Shown: positions 1-12,426 of the stretch, piece after piece
Layout of the letters: each line of letters opens with the position of its first letter
Numbering within the stretch: the stretch's first letter is position 1
Source of the DNA: Trochalopteron elliotii
Taxonomy: Eukaryota; Chordata; Aves; Passeriformes; Leiothrichidae
Direction of reading: 5' to 3'
Assembly: GCA_024734555.1 (NCBI GenBank)
Contig: JANPWX010000107.1
Span: forward strand, 514,895-578,894
Length of the DNA: 64,000 nucleotides
The notes under the pieces: model-generated
Database searches by the model: none
What the model was told of the DNA's origin: nothing
Seen by the model: only the letters and a program-made list of their open reading frames with translations
Translations under genes and position numbers: made by a program

Positions 1-3000
1 AGAGTATGAAGAGGAAAGTCTAAGCTCTCAAATCCTGTTGTTACTTGGTACAGGTGACCATATCACCCAGTGCAGTGAATTTCTGGTGTTCCTGCAGAAA
101 GTGTTGCAGCTGCCACTTTACTGAAGCTGGGGACCAGCTCTGCTTTGATAAGGCTGAGTCTGAAGGTTTCTTTCTAATAGATCTTTCAGGTCTCCCCTCA
201 GCCAAGCCAGCTGAGGTAAAACGTGCCAGACCCCCAGCACCTCTGCCCTGCACTTTTTGCATCCATAAAACCATACCAGAAGACACTTTGGAGCATTGTC
301 CTACAATTGTTAAATGAGCTGGAGAGGAAGTTAATGGTGAATTTTTGGGAATTTTTGTGCACACAACTTTGTCACTGTTTTCAGATGCACGTTCACAGAG
401 GATAACCCTGGAAACAGGGATAGATGCTCATTCCAGGCACCCAACTCCAGAATGTAACAATTTTCAGTTCCTTGGAGGAATCAGTCTCCCTGTACCTGCT
501 GTAGAAGCTGGCCAGAGAACTTGGTCTTCCTGAAAGTGAGGCTGGTCTTTGCAGAGGCTCCAGCACACCCCCCCTCTTCCCTTTTTTGGAAACAGTGTAG
601 GTGCATAGACTGCCAGGTAGACAGACTGCAAGCTAAGCAGAGATTTATAGGCCAAAACCAGCCCTATTACACCTCCCCTTCATGGAAACCTACTGGCAGT
701 CAGTGCAAATTGTAGGAGAGGAAGAATTTTCTTGTGAATTTGGTGTGTTGCATCCCTCTCCCAGTTTCCAAGTGAGTTGAAGTGTAGCCTGGGGTTAGGT
801 TAGTGTGTGCTCAATACACGTAAAGCAGGCTTATGGTGACCTGGCAGGAATAATGACAGCCAGGCTCTTGGCTGGTGAAACTGTTACAAATTTCCAGCCA
901 TAATGAGGGAGAAAAAAAAAAAATCTTTCTTTGCAGTTTTGGAATAGGTGAGGAGCCATCAGAGCCCCGAGCTGCAGAGTGTGAAGTACAGGAAAGATGA
1001 AGATCCAGCTCTTGTTGTATTTTCTTAGTTTTCTTTGCTTCAGCTAACCATGTGGGCTGTGTGCTGAGAGAGTTATTTCTCTTGGATGAAATTCACCCTG
1101 AATAAGTGGGAGGAAGGAGAAGGTTTGTTGAGAAATGAGAGCTGAGGATGAGGAGGAAGGATTTGCTCTCCACACCCCAGTCAGCCCAAGGGGCTGACCT
1201 AGGGCTCATCCTAGGGAGGGGATTGTCTGCACAAGTGGAAGCACCCACAGAGGGTTGCACAGATTTTTGGGAAGGTGGTCCTTTCCCCTTGATTTCTTAT
1301 TATACATTTGTGCTGGTGGAGAAGCTGAAAATGTTTCCCTGCCCGTGAACTTGATCTACAAACTGTAAATCCTTACCAATGCACATCAGATGGGTCAGGT
1401 GTCCAAGGCCCACCTATGAACTGAATTCCTTTAGACTGTATCTGTTCTACTCAGGTAAATATGGAAAGACTAAGAACAGTGAAACACAATACTCTTAAAT
1501 GTCCTGGTAATGGATGGAAATAATGTGTGTGTATAAAATATTTTTAGAAGGCACAGTGCTGTGGCTTTTATCCTTTCCCTTGTTGTATAATGGTGTTTGT
1601 GGTTACTTACTCAGCCACTACTGCAGTTTTTGCTTTGGGAATATAATCACCTACTAATGCAATTTATTGCCTTGTATATTTCTCTGCCAAGAACATTATC
1701 CCTTAAATAGAGGCTTTGTAATAACAACCTCTAATTTCCACAACTTCATTGTTAATTTCCACATTTTCTACTTCACAAGTATTAAAACTCCAAGTCCTCC
1801 ACAAGCCCCTAGATTGTTGCAGCTTAATGACAGTTAACCCAGTATTTTCTTCCTGATGATTTTAGTCCTTTAAAAGGCATAAGTCCTTGTGTCCCTGCTC
1901 AGTGCCATTTGAGGTGCACTGCTGGGAACACTGGAGTCTTGATGATTATACTGCACACATATCAGCATCCTGGGACCAAATCCTTCCCAGTCACTGGGAT
2001 CTCTGTGAGGTCCTGAAGTGTTTCTTGGCAGAACAGGAGCAAGACACCTCAGCAAATGCTCCTGTAGAGACCAGAAAGCTAAAGCAACCTCAGCAGTGTT
2101 GGTCCACTGGATAATGTCACACCTCCCATTCTGCTTGGGTGAATGGACAGGAACAGCTGCCCATTTACATTCTGACACAGGCAGAATGTGGGACTAACAA
2201 GATTTCTTTTTTTTTTTTTTCTGCTTAATTATCTTATTTACTTTTACAGATGCCATTTGGCAGCCTCATTCTCTCCTGAGCTGGCCTTGTTTCAGTGGGA
2301 GGGCTTCTGACCTCTCTATATGGTGCAGAGCTTATAAACCTTTTGGAGATCCTTCCTTGTGAAAGGCATTTTATGATACAAACCAGAGTTTTCTAAGAAA
2401 GTCATTTGTGCAGCTGCCTTTACTGAATTTGTTACTTGCCACCACTAACAGTCATGGCATGCAGCAACCCCTGAAAAGAGCTCCCTAAAAAGAACAAAAC
2501 AATCCCACATCAGAGTAATTTTGTAAGCCATTGATGTTTTCTTTGGAGTATAGTTTAGGTAAATACTGTAAAAAGATGAAAACCACAGTGTAATAATTTG
2601 CTTTTTAGTGCATCTCTTCAGGATCTTTGCAACTGCTCGAAAAACTTGATCTTGTCCCAGTTTTATAGATTGGTTATAACAAGTCAAAGTTCTGTCTTTC
2701 TTTTAAAGCAGCACAATCTACTTGTTCAGGGCAACTGCATGGATAAAGATGAGGTTAGTTCAGCTCATTTTTCCCCAGTAAGATTATAATTTGTTTCTCC
2801 ACGCCATGACTTATTAATCTTTCTAAAAAATATTCCTTCTACTGTTCAAAAGGAAAAATAAAACAGAGCCAAAACGCGCTGGATCAGAGCAAAATTAATT
2901 GGAAATAATTTTCTTTTAAATAAGTTGCATATGTGTTTCCCTGTTTAGTATTCACAATGTACAGCAGAGAGGCTTTCAGAAATGAACTCATTTTAAAAGG

Positions 3001-4369
3001 AGATAGATTTACACACACCACAATGAAAGCAGTCACTGGCAGCATTGTATACCGTATCAAATCAGTGACTGTTGGTACATATTTGAAGTTAATTTGACAC
3101 TGAAGTAAACAAATCAAAGTGTGTTTATAGAATAATTAGACCATATTCTCAGCATTGTGGCTACAAAATTTTGTCACTGCTATTGAAGTGCTCTGTGGTT
3201 TTGTTGGGTTTGTTTACAGAATTCCTTAGCAACACAAAGGCAACTGTCAGAACTACCTAAGTATAATTGTCATGGTAAAACCTGTCTTTGCATAATAGTC
3301 ACAGACCAGCTATATAAATCATAACCAGTGGTGTTGCTTGGTTTCATATTTATGATTCTGGAAGCATGAGCAGATCTATTTGTGAGTTAAAAAGACTTTG
3401 AAGAAAAATTGCAAATATTTATTTTACCCAACTGAAAATAATAATAAAAAAAAATCCAAACCCAGAAATGGGCTCAAACTTTTTGCCAATACTCTATGTA
3501 TTTTTCTACAACATAGAAACATAATACTTTTATATACATAGCATATTACCACATGCATTTTTTTTTTCATCTGGTGTTTTCCAGTTGTATTCTTGTGTGG
3601 TTTTGCATCCTTTAGGACCACGTGACTGGAAAGACAGACTAAATTGATAGCAATATAAAGTTTTGTTTACATCCAACCTCTTTCCTGCAAATGTGCATCT
3701 AACTGTGCTTGAAGAAATGGTAGAGAGTCTAGACTACCCCAAAGCTGAGAATACACGTTTTTTAGGTTTCTAAGTCAGGCACAGGGACCATCTGTTATTT
3801 TCATTCTTCACTTCTATGGTTCATGTTATCATTTGTCACTTTTGCCACATCTCTTGAGTGCAAGGCAGCTGCTATTGGTTAATTTGGGCCTATCCCTGCC
3901 AAATGTATGGGTTAGTTTGGTTCAGCTTGGGGGGTGCTTGGCTCTTCTCAGAAACAGTTCTCAGAACTATAACATTACTTCTTCTCATGCACGCCCAATA
4001 AAATAACAGTGCATGCAAATCTGGGTCTGAAAGTGGGTGTTCCTTACATGTATGGGAGGAGAAGCTGCTAAGAGAAACAGGAGTAACAGAAAAGAGACAG
4101 AAGAGTAAAGAATTAGAGGTGATGCCTGATCCTTTTGTCACTCCCTTCAGTAGCACACACCACAGAGTCTGCTCTGGGAACAGCTGCCCACCTTTACTGT
4201 ATCCCTTTGGCCAGGGTGTGTTTCTGTCCTTTACTTTAGTGAAAGTGTTCTCACAGTAAATATGTACTGAAGAGAATTCCCCTAAAATGACATAATTCTC
4301 TGGTAAATTACTTCAGAATCACATTCTTGAGTGCCTCAAGTGAAAAAAAAAAGAAGTTCAGATATTGTT
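1..4369. other. Unique non-coding DNA, no gene recognised
   Basis: I see no exon, RNA gene or recognisable transposon here. The longest open frames are about 100 codons and resemble no family I know. Composition is ordinary for a bird intron or intergenic region, CpG-poor, with homopolymer tracts at about 2202-2220 (T), 3445-3458 (A) and 4343-4352 (A). One perfect octamer motif (ATGCAAAT) occurs near 4014, which is expected by chance at this length. Confidence 0.6.
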
Positions 4370-4904
4370 TTGTGGGCACAAGCAGGGAAGCTTTATTTGG
4401 AACAGAAATGTACTACCCCTGAATTTTCCCTCCTTCTGCAGAGCTGGGATCCCTACATCCTGAGAGTCTCTTTTGTTCAACACTGGCCTTTCCACTGCAG
4501 AAAATGATGTACCCAGCTGTTTGCTTGGGTTGCAGGGCTTCATATGTTGATAGTTCATGGTGCAATCTGGTGTCACAGTGGGACTGGACATTCTGCAAGT
4601 AGCCAAAACCATTCCTATTCCTTCACATATGATCCTTCTCACATGTGAACCCCAGGGAGCATCCCAGAGCACAGCAGTGGATGGAATGCCACTGTTTATA
4701 CAATTCAGGTCAGATTCTTGTTCACCCCAAAGTTCTTTCCCAGTTGTAGTCAGATGAGGATGCAGGTGTCCAGGTGGCTGGTTTTGTGCTGGGGTTTCTC
4801 CCATCTGGATTCCTAGTAATGTAGCATCTGGAGCATAGCTTTGCTTCACTTCCTCTTGCCAGGAGTTTTGGAAAGCACACATCAGGTAGTCTTCCTCTGG
4901 AGAC
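4370..4904 (-). other. Candidate 3'-terminal exon with the longest open frame in the window
   Basis: On the minus strand a pyrimidine-rich stretch ending in CCCTAG (4905-4910) looks like a splice acceptor. The DNA after it stays open for about 180 codons to a TGA at 4358-4360. The frame would begin SPEEDYLMCAFQ and contains one internal ATG at 4880-4882. A canonical AATAAA lies at 4392-4397 (minus strand), about 35 nt before the stop, so a transcript ending there would be cut close to the stop codon. I do not recognise the protein: no zinc-finger, kinase, receptor or transposon motif is visible, and there is no signal peptide or membrane segment. A frame of this length is roughly what chance alone gives once in 64 kb of this composition. 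The acceptor and poly(A) signal make it worth listing, not calling. It could equally be an lncRNA end or coincidence. Confidence 0.2.
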
Positions 4905-6922
4905 CTAGGGTTACAGAGTGATAGATAAAGACAGCAATTAACAAAGTATTTTGGTGTATTCTAACCCTTCCTCTTTTTGGACAAGACATGCTATAAAACC
5001 AGAACTGGAATCTCCTGTGTTGTTTACTTTGTTTATCAAGATTATATTAAAAAATCAATATCTAATTTTTCTATTATACTTTAGCGCTGCATCTTCCTAG
5101 CCCTTCAGAATCATATCCTATTGATTCTGCCTTTAATGACTTTGAAATTTCCAGTGATTTGTTTGTGGAGAATACTGTGCTTGATATAGATTTCCCCGTG
5201 TTAGTTTAAATGCTGGTAGTAGACTTGGTGAATTAATGAAATAAAAATAGCTTTGTCAATAAGCAAAAGTGAAGCCACTTCCAACGTTTGTTCTGTAACC
5301 ATTGCTTTCTGCAACTGCTGCCTACACAAAATTAGTTGGTGGGATTAAAGAATATATTCCTCTTTTATCCCATGTTTGAGTACTTGATCACAGAGGCATA
5401 GTTTAATCCAAACATCAATAGCATCTCATCAATTCAGTCAGATGCAGCTGTCAAAGTGGACTTTTGGTTTGTTTAGAGCTTTGAGATTTATCCTTTTTTA
5501 AGGTCATAGAATATTTTCTTTGATTTTTGATGCTGAAATCTTTCTTAATCTTCTAAACTTGAGAAACATCTGTTAAGATTTAATGGGGTGACTTTTGTCT
5601 TAGAATTGGAGTTTGTGTTGCAAATCTTTGGTTTTGAAAAACAGGAGAAAAAGTACAAGCATATATTCCTTAGCAGTTATAAGCCCTGCTTGGTCAGCAA
5701 GCGATTAAACTAGTTAAAATGGAGCAGCAGGCAGTGCAGTCACATTTAAGCAGTGTTTCAGTGGACTGTGATTTAAAATTTGTTTTGTTTCACGTTGGCA
5801 TTAGCCATTTCCCTTTACCGTGGCACTTAGCTGAGGATCTGAGTAGCAGATTTGTGAGAGCTTTTAAATAATGAGACAGTGTGATGTAACCAAGTGATAC
5901 AGAAGCAGAAAGAAAATTTAACCTGCAGTCTTAAGCTTTGGAGATTTGGAGGACTTGGGAAGAATGTAGTAGTTAATATGTTTGGAGATAATGGCATCTA
6001 AAAATACCTGCCCCTAAAACATACAGACAGCTGTCACGTCTAGTGCCTGAATATATTAGTCATTATCCTCATTAACAGATGCCAAATCATCCCTGTTTTC
6101 ATAATGCAAGCATTTCATATCAGGTAATTTGTAGTAATTTTTTTTATGGGGCTGAATTCTTCAGCTCCCATGTGAGTTGGTGTTTTGAAGCAAGATTCAA
6201 CTGAGAATTGGAAGATCAGGTCCAGACATCTTTCCTGTGCCTTCTTGCACTTTCTTACCTGCTCCATAATAAGATCACCTTTGCCAGGAATCTAGCACAT
6301 GTATTTTTTTTTTTTAAATTATTATTATTCAAAGCATAATATTGCCTCATCAGCTTTTTCTGTAGTTCTATAGCTGGTAGCCACTCATGTTTAATAAGTT
6401 TGATGTGGAGTCTTGTCTGCTGCCTTCTTCACTTCCATTTCAACAGCAGCATTACCTGGATGAAAAACACAGGATGTGGCTTTCTGAATATAAATGCTCT
6501 TTTCTCTTTTCTCAGCTCCTAGAGGAGAATGTGTTGTTCTGTAATTGCAGAGACAACCCTGGCACAACTTGTAAACCTCTGCAAAGCACTGCAGAGCTGC
6601 CATTCATGAGTACCAAGAGCTAAGTACAGCATGAAAAGCAGGAGGGCCTGCCAAGTTTCTTGCCACTTCCTCCTACTTCTGACAAGGTTTTCAATTAGCA
6701 GCTTGTAGGGGCCCAGCCTGTGGTCCTATTTTCATGCAGTATGCATAACTTAATTCCCCAGAAGAGGCCGGAACTGCAGAGGAAAGGAAAATACACATAG
6801 ATTTGTAATGTTATATATTGGAAGAAAGGCGTTTACTAACAGTGTGATTCTGGGAAGAGGAAAGGAAGAAATGGCTCAAGTGGGTCTTGAAAGTGATGAA
6901 ATCTCCCTCAATCTATTTGGTT
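4905..6922. other. Unique AT-rich non-coding DNA
   Basis: No gene or known repeat is visible. The part from about 5650 to 6150 is AT-rich with several homeobox-like cores (ATTAAAC, TTTAAATAATGA, CATTAGCC, ATTAACAG) and few signs of repeat origin. It could be conserved regulatory DNA, but that cannot be decided from one sequence. A T/A tract (ttttttttttttttaaa, then attattatt) sits at 6304-6328. Confidence 0.5.
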
Positions 6923-6958
6923 AAAAAGCATAGGAGCCCAAAAAAGCATAGGAGCCCA
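6923..6958. repeat. Perfect 18-bp tandem duplication (2 copies)
   Basis: The 18-base unit AAAAAGCATAGGAGCCCA occurs twice in direct succession at 6923-6940 and 6941-6958 with no mismatch, so the duplication is recent or maintained. The surroundings are unique. It has the form of a replication-slippage or repair duplication and may vary between individuals. Confidence 0.95.
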
Positions 6959-8095
6959 ACACATTTCCTCCCTGCAGCCCTTGTGTAGTCCTCATGTAAG
7001 GTTAACCTCAAGCAGCAGCACATAGAAGAAGATAGTTGCACATTCCAGATGAAGCTCAGTGTCTGCCTACGTGCCTCACAGAGCAGGTATGTTAAATCAA
7101 CACTCCTTTTGTTATATTTGGCAGTGTTTCTGAGTGTCTCCATTTAATGCAGATGGAGGAATCCTCACCTCTTGGGCCAAATGGTGAATTGGTGTGAGCC
7201 TTTGTACAGTCCTGTCTCCAGGCAGTAACCTGGTCTCATAACTGGGGAGGTCAGGTGGAGGCAGTTCTGTAAGTACACTCCTTGAAAATTGGTGCAAAAA
7301 AGTGGTGCTGCTGCACTCCACTTTGGGTCCCTTCCATCTCTGCTTATTCTGTGATTTAATGATTCAGATTTTGCTTTTAGCAATCCATGATGTGTCTGTG
7401 CATGGAGTACACTGTGGCAACACACCAACCTGGTAAAAGCACAGGTAATGTTAGGGAGGGACCCCTAAGGACAGCAGAAGTCTTATGGTCAGGCAGGGAG
7501 GGAAAAAAGCCTTCCTGAGTCCCTGTGGTCACAAGAATGTCTTAAAGCAGATGCCCATCTGTGAGCTCTCATAAAAACAGAATGAGGAAGTGTGGCCATG
7601 GTAGACTGTCCTTTGGGAGCTGCTACTCAGCATGACAAGAGTGGGTTGTTTCTTCAAAGCTCAGGGTGGAACCACAAGTGGGTTCCTCTGTTTTGCCAGG
7701 ATGATCCTGGTGCTTTACTAGCCAGTGTAGATAGAAATACAAAGCCTTATGAAAGACACATTTACCTTTCCCTTCTTGTCGCTTTTCCTCTGCTTAAGAG
7801 CTGCAGTGGGAACAGATAAGCTGATTTATGGCAAGTGTATACACAGCTGCAGTGGAAGCCTTGAAGCAAAACTGGAATAACACAGGCACAGTGCTGAGGG
7901 TGCCAAGAAAGGTATGAACTGTGTGGACAAGGAACTTAAATCTGTGAGGTGTAGGTGTGGCTGTCATGGTGAAAATTGGTTTAATCCCCAGTGGTGCTGC
8001 AAACATAGCTAAGCTTTCACCCATTGCACTGGCATGAGACCCACCAGACAACTTCATTTGGGCTGAGCCATCTGCAACCTGATTCAGTGAAAGAT
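6959..8095. other. Unique non-coding DNA
   Basis: Nothing recognisable: open frames are short, unrelated to known families and overlap on both strands. GC is slightly higher than further left. There is no splice-site pair with an open frame between, and no transposon end until the CR1 tail at its right edge. Confidence 0.55.
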
Positions 8096-8160
8096 GGCAG
8101 GGACTTTGGACTGGGTGACCTCTAAAGGTCCCCTCCAGCTCAAGACATTCGATTCTGAAT
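8096..8160 (+). mobile_element. CR1 LINE, 3'-tail fragment
   Basis: The segment reads gggactttggactgggtgac, then ctctaaaggtcccctccagc and an end cattcgattctgaat. This is the typical 3' terminus of avian CR1 non-LTR retrotransposons (a 'TTGGACTAGATGATC...GGTCCCTTCCAGC...ATTCTATGATTCTG' type end). Only about 65 bp survive, as expected from the extreme 5' truncation common in CR1. No ORF2 sequence remains. It is inserted in plus orientation. An A-rich and TA-repeat tract follows. Confidence 0.8.
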
Positions 8161-8168
8161 ATTCAACT

Positions 8169-8207
8169 AGGAAAAAAAAAAATTATATATATATAATAAA
8201 TAAATCA
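8169..8207. repeat. Poly-A/(TA)n/(AATA)n simple sequence
   Basis: A run of about 11 A is followed by alternating TA and by aataaataaat. It lies about 10 bp past the CR1 tail and probably arose from low-complexity growth next to the insertion. Confidence 0.85.
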
Positions 8208-11200
8208 GCCCTGAAGGCTATGAGTAGGATTCCTATTTTCTGATTTTTAAGGAGCCAACCATATCTAGTTTCCCATGTATCCTGGAGAAGGAGAATGGAT
8301 CATCCACAGGGCAATTCAGAGCATCTCTCCTTGTCTCCTGCCTGAAGCTGGGCTCTGGAGGAGAATGCTTGGCACAGATATCTCCATGAGGTGTCCTTGG
8401 TTGTGGAAATGGGGCTTGGGACACTGGGTTGTCTGTGTCCCCATGGCCACCCTGCCTACAGAGGGCAGGTTTTGGAGAGGTGCTGCTACAGGGAACAGTA
8501 TGGCTCAGCCACAACTCTGTGAGTGCTTTCCCTGAAGTCCTGAAGTAAAAGGAAGAGAGAATGTGAATTTCATACATAAAAGGAAAAGTATCACATTTTC
8601 CCCAAATTCTTCAGGAAATTAGTCTCATATACAAGCCCAGAATTTGGCTGCCTTACAGAGACAGAGTGTCATTTGCATGCCATTACCAGGCTGTAAAAGT
8701 CTCATGGTGACTGCCTACTATACATTTGCAATCTTTAGGGATCCTATGAAGGTCACCCCTGAGGTCAGGTTTGTTTAGTCTATTCCATAATGGTGTAAAG
8801 TGGACTTGAATGTGTACTCTGCTCAAATAATACACAATCTGATTGATACTTAAACATCAGTAAGTGTTGTATATATGTTGCAGTTTCTAATGTTCCAGGC
8901 AGAGGCAAACCATGTATTTGCTAACAAATTGTTTCTACAAACAACCTGATGTGGCTTTGAAAAGTGAGGGAAAATAGGGAATGAAATGCACCCTCAAAAT
9001 TGTAATAAGAAAATCTTAATTTTTTTTCTTTCCTTGAGAAAATTTGTGTTTGTTTTTCTTTTTTTTTTTCATAAATATTCTCTGAGCCTTCTGTATTAGG
9101 AATGCTTCCTCCTGTTTACTTTTAATTCACTCACCATCCATTCACTGATTGCCTTGCAATTCAAAAGCCAGGTTCTTTATGTTGCATTGTTCAAAGATGG
9201 CTTAATTAAAAATAGATCACATCTTCTCTTTTGTGCCTAATAAGCATTGTGCTGATTGGCTTCATAGAGGCCTGGATGATATTTCAGCCTTTTACAGATC
9301 TTTCAAAAGGAATTAATAAGAAATAAAAAGAAAGGGAGGGGAGAAAACCAATGTGAAATCTTTTGCATCCTTAATATGTCATGATTTAGTAGGCAAAAAA
9401 TATCACTCAACATAGGCTTAGGAGAATAAAGAAGGAGTAGGGAAAATCTGATATATGAGTGACTTTGCTCTTTCTCTTACTTTTTAAAATACTGTAAAAG
9501 TATTATCTGTTGTGAAGACCAGGCTCACCCAGTTTTGCTAGTGCTTCTCTTCCAACAAGATTTTCATGATGAAAATATAAATAAAAAGTGACATAAAATT
9601 ATGTAGCTCGGCACAAGACTGGTTGAGGCAAAATGTTCTTATTGCCATTTTCATGTGGCTTTTTACACCATAAAGTTATAACCAATTAGTTATTGAGTTT
9701 TCTCCATTTTTAATCCTTTGTCACACACACTTGCTCAGGGAGGTATTCCCTCTCATGCTTTGTTAATTTATGGTGCAATAATGTGTCTGTGATGCTATAT
9801 TTTATTTGATTCTTTCTTGCATTAAGAAGTTTAATTGTTTTGCTCTGTTTAGTGAAGAAGTTGTAATAAAGAACCAATACAAGAGCATGACCCTTCATGA
9901 ACTAAAAATTTTGTTATCTGAAGAGGCAGAGCCCTGTTTTTACCAGCCCTAGGTAGGTTTAGCTCTGGTTAGCTCCACCCCTGATTTTTGCCTTTCTGTC
10001 TGTTTCTGGACACTGCCCTTTGTAGCCTTTATTCTTTTTAGGATCTAGGTCAGGAGGAGAAGGTTTGATTTGACTCTGTGCTGGCAAATTCTGACTTTTC
10101 AGAAACTTTCAAAGCATTCCTGCAGAGAGCGATGACACGGGGGGAGTCCCCTTGCCAAAATGTAATCATGCAGAAAATGCAAAATTGAGATCACCATATA
10201 GATTATTTTATAATGTGGTCACACGAGAGCACATGGCCTGGAAGCCAGAAACTGAGCAGTCAGTGCAACAAACTCTGGATTGTTGTAATTTGATTCACGT
10301 CAGGGAATTGTGTTAGCTTTTGTGGCCGTGGTCTTCATGTTCTGTTTGGAAATGTATGATGTCATTGTACCAAGCAAATCACAGGGAAAGGCTGCTTGTA
10401 TTTATGTTGGCTGAAGGTTTAACCAAGTGTACATGGCAAGCTTAATTTATTGCTACTTTAACTTTGTTTAGTCACTGAAGGGCTTTATTTATGCTGGTAA
10501 ATTCAAATAGTGGCTAACAGTGACCACACAGCTAAAGAAATGGCAGGAGTCATTATCACTAAATCACTTTGTTGCTGAGTTCCCTTAATTAGGCAGTGGG
10601 GGGAAAAAAAAAATTGAATCCCTGGACATTCAATAGTGACTATGGTGGTAAAAGAGAGTGATTAATTGAGATATCAGTTGCTTTCCTTAGGAAACTAAAT
10701 TTCTGTAACCTACTATGGCAAAGGAGGAATGAAAATAAAATTCAAGCATCATCTAAACTGCTGAATTAATTGAAGGCATATTAAAAAGTTTTATAGGTTC
10801 TCTGTAAAGTAAAATAAATAGCAAGAAAGCTATATTCTTTATGCAAACATTTTTCATTACAGTACGTGTCGGTCCCTTGGTGAGAGCTCATTAACTTTTT
10901 AAAAATTACCTTTAATGGCCTACTCATTATCATCACCATCAAATGCTTCACTTGTCCAACATTCTAGCATTTAGAGCAGATTAAAGCCAAAATTACCTTC
11001 TAGATACAGGGCATATTCAACTACACAGGAAAAAAAATAAAATCATTCTGTAAAGTCATGGCTTATAAGCAGTGAAAATTAGGAATGTTGAAAGCAGCCT
11101 TTTTTTAAAGCTCAGAAATGTGTCTCAGTGTGGTAGCTGTGGTTTTCAGCAATATAAAAAAAAATGAAAAGGTTCCTCATTTTCAAGTCTCTCATTTAAA

Positions 11201-11979
11201 AGCTATTTGGTTAAACATAATTGTGAAACAGGCACCTTGAATCCTGGTCTCCAGGGCTTGGGCATATCCTTGTTTGACTGTTGTTTTGCCAGGAGACTTG
11301 GACAAATCACTTCTTCCTTTGCCTGAATTAAAATCTGTAGGTATTGAGCTCTCCTTTGCCAAGGACTGCAAACCTCTGCATGAAAGCTGCTTTAGGAGGT
11401 CACTGCTTCATTGTTACTCATCCTGCAAAAACTCTGCTTGATCTCAAAACCACTCTAAGCCAGAGCAGAATCAGCACAAGATCTGAATTTTCAGCTTGTT
11501 TAAATTGGCTCAAGCTTCTCGATTTCAGTGGAAATTCACTCGTTTGCACCAGTGGGGAAATTGGCATCCACTCTGTTGTTTTTCTAAGGGTGTTTGAGGA
11601 GAGTGTAAATTCAAGAGTGCTGATTAAGAATTACAGACATCCTGGCATGTCTTGATTTATTGGGGACTGCAGGGCTCAGATGTTCTTGTTGTGATGAATA
11701 GCAAGGTTCATCAAGGTTGCTTTAGCAAGCCAACCTCAAGAGCATTTCTGTGATGGCTCCTCTGAAGAGGAAAACAATATATAAACAGGGCTCAGTCTTA
11801 AGCTGGATGAACTCTTCTAACTCTGAGGGAGTTGGCTGATTCATCTCAGCCATGGGTTTGGACTTCCCTTTGCCTTTCCCTGGGTTATCTGCACAGAGCA
11901 GCAATTTTACCTGTGTCACTTATATTCAGAGGTGCTCTTGGGCTGTGGTACCAAGCAGGCTGAGGAAGTGGCACCACCA
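8208..11979. other. Unique DNA with possible conserved regulatory blocks
   Basis: No gene or clear transposon. Two parts read like developmental enhancer DNA. The first is 9100-9345, with GATGGCTTAATTAAAAATAG and TTGATTGGC-like cores. The second is 10110-10990, with many homeodomain-type cores (CTTAATTAGG, GATTAATTGA, GAATTAATTG), GACACGG and CACGTC CpGs, and a CATTACAGTACGTGTCGG stretch. These impressions rest on motif density and retained CpGs, not on alignment. T-tracts lie at 9018-9072. The last 600 bp before the LTR show nothing recognisable. Confidence 0.4.
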
Positions 11980-12426
11980 TGATGCTTTAAGTTTTAGCTT
12001 TCATGTTTTCAGATTCTGTACATCCTAGGGATGTAGTTCTGAACCTCATATTAAGTTCTGGTAAGCTCTCTTCACAGAGCAGGGAGACAAAACCAATCCT
12101 TTTCCTGCTGAAGACCAAGGACAACTTTCAGCCCCAAAAGCACAAACAAGGGTGGGCTGAAGGGAGGAACAAGAAGGATGGGACCTCACAACCTGAAGCT
12201 GGAATTGGACAATTAAACCCCAATATGCAAATGGACCAAAACTTATAAAAGTGTAAGACTTTGTGGCCAGTCAGCCATTTTGTGACCATTCTTAGTCCAC
12301 CTTGGGTGTAGCCCTGGTCAGGCCCTGTCCTGCCCAAGGTGGATCCTGGAGGCCTTTCAATAAATCCCTACTTTATTCTCCAGCTCTGTCCATTCTCTGT
12401 TTCAGGTCAGCCTTCCCAAGGCATCA
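11980..12426 (+). mobile_element. Solo LTR of an endogenous retrovirus (copy 1)
   Basis: The 447-bp element starts TGATGCTTTAAG and ends CCCAAGGCATCA. Its termini are TG...CA and inverted repeats of each other (TGATGCcTT). It has the internal order of a plus-strand LTR: a U3-like region with a perfect octamer ATGCAAAT at 12225-12232, a TATAAAA box at 12244-12250, and AATAAA at 12359-12364 about 60 bp before the end. A second copy at 58132-58579 aligns over its whole length with about 40 differences by hand count (about 91% identity). No retroviral genes flank it, so it is a solo LTR, the usual product of recombination between two LTRs. The expected 4-6 bp target duplication is not visible (CACCA before, ACTCT after), so the insertion may be old or the edges off by some bases. 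I cannot name the family. Confidence 0.75.
12225..12250 (+). promoter_or_regulatory. LTR promoter core: octamer plus TATA box
   Basis: A perfect POU-factor octamer ATGCAAAT (12225-12232) lies 11 bp upstream of TATAAAA (12244-12250) inside the LTR. In the sister LTR the same place reads ATGAAAAT, so the octamer is broken there while the TATA box (58397-58403) is kept. A start site would be expected about 25-30 bp downstream of the TATA box. Whether it is active cannot be told. Confidence 0.45.
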
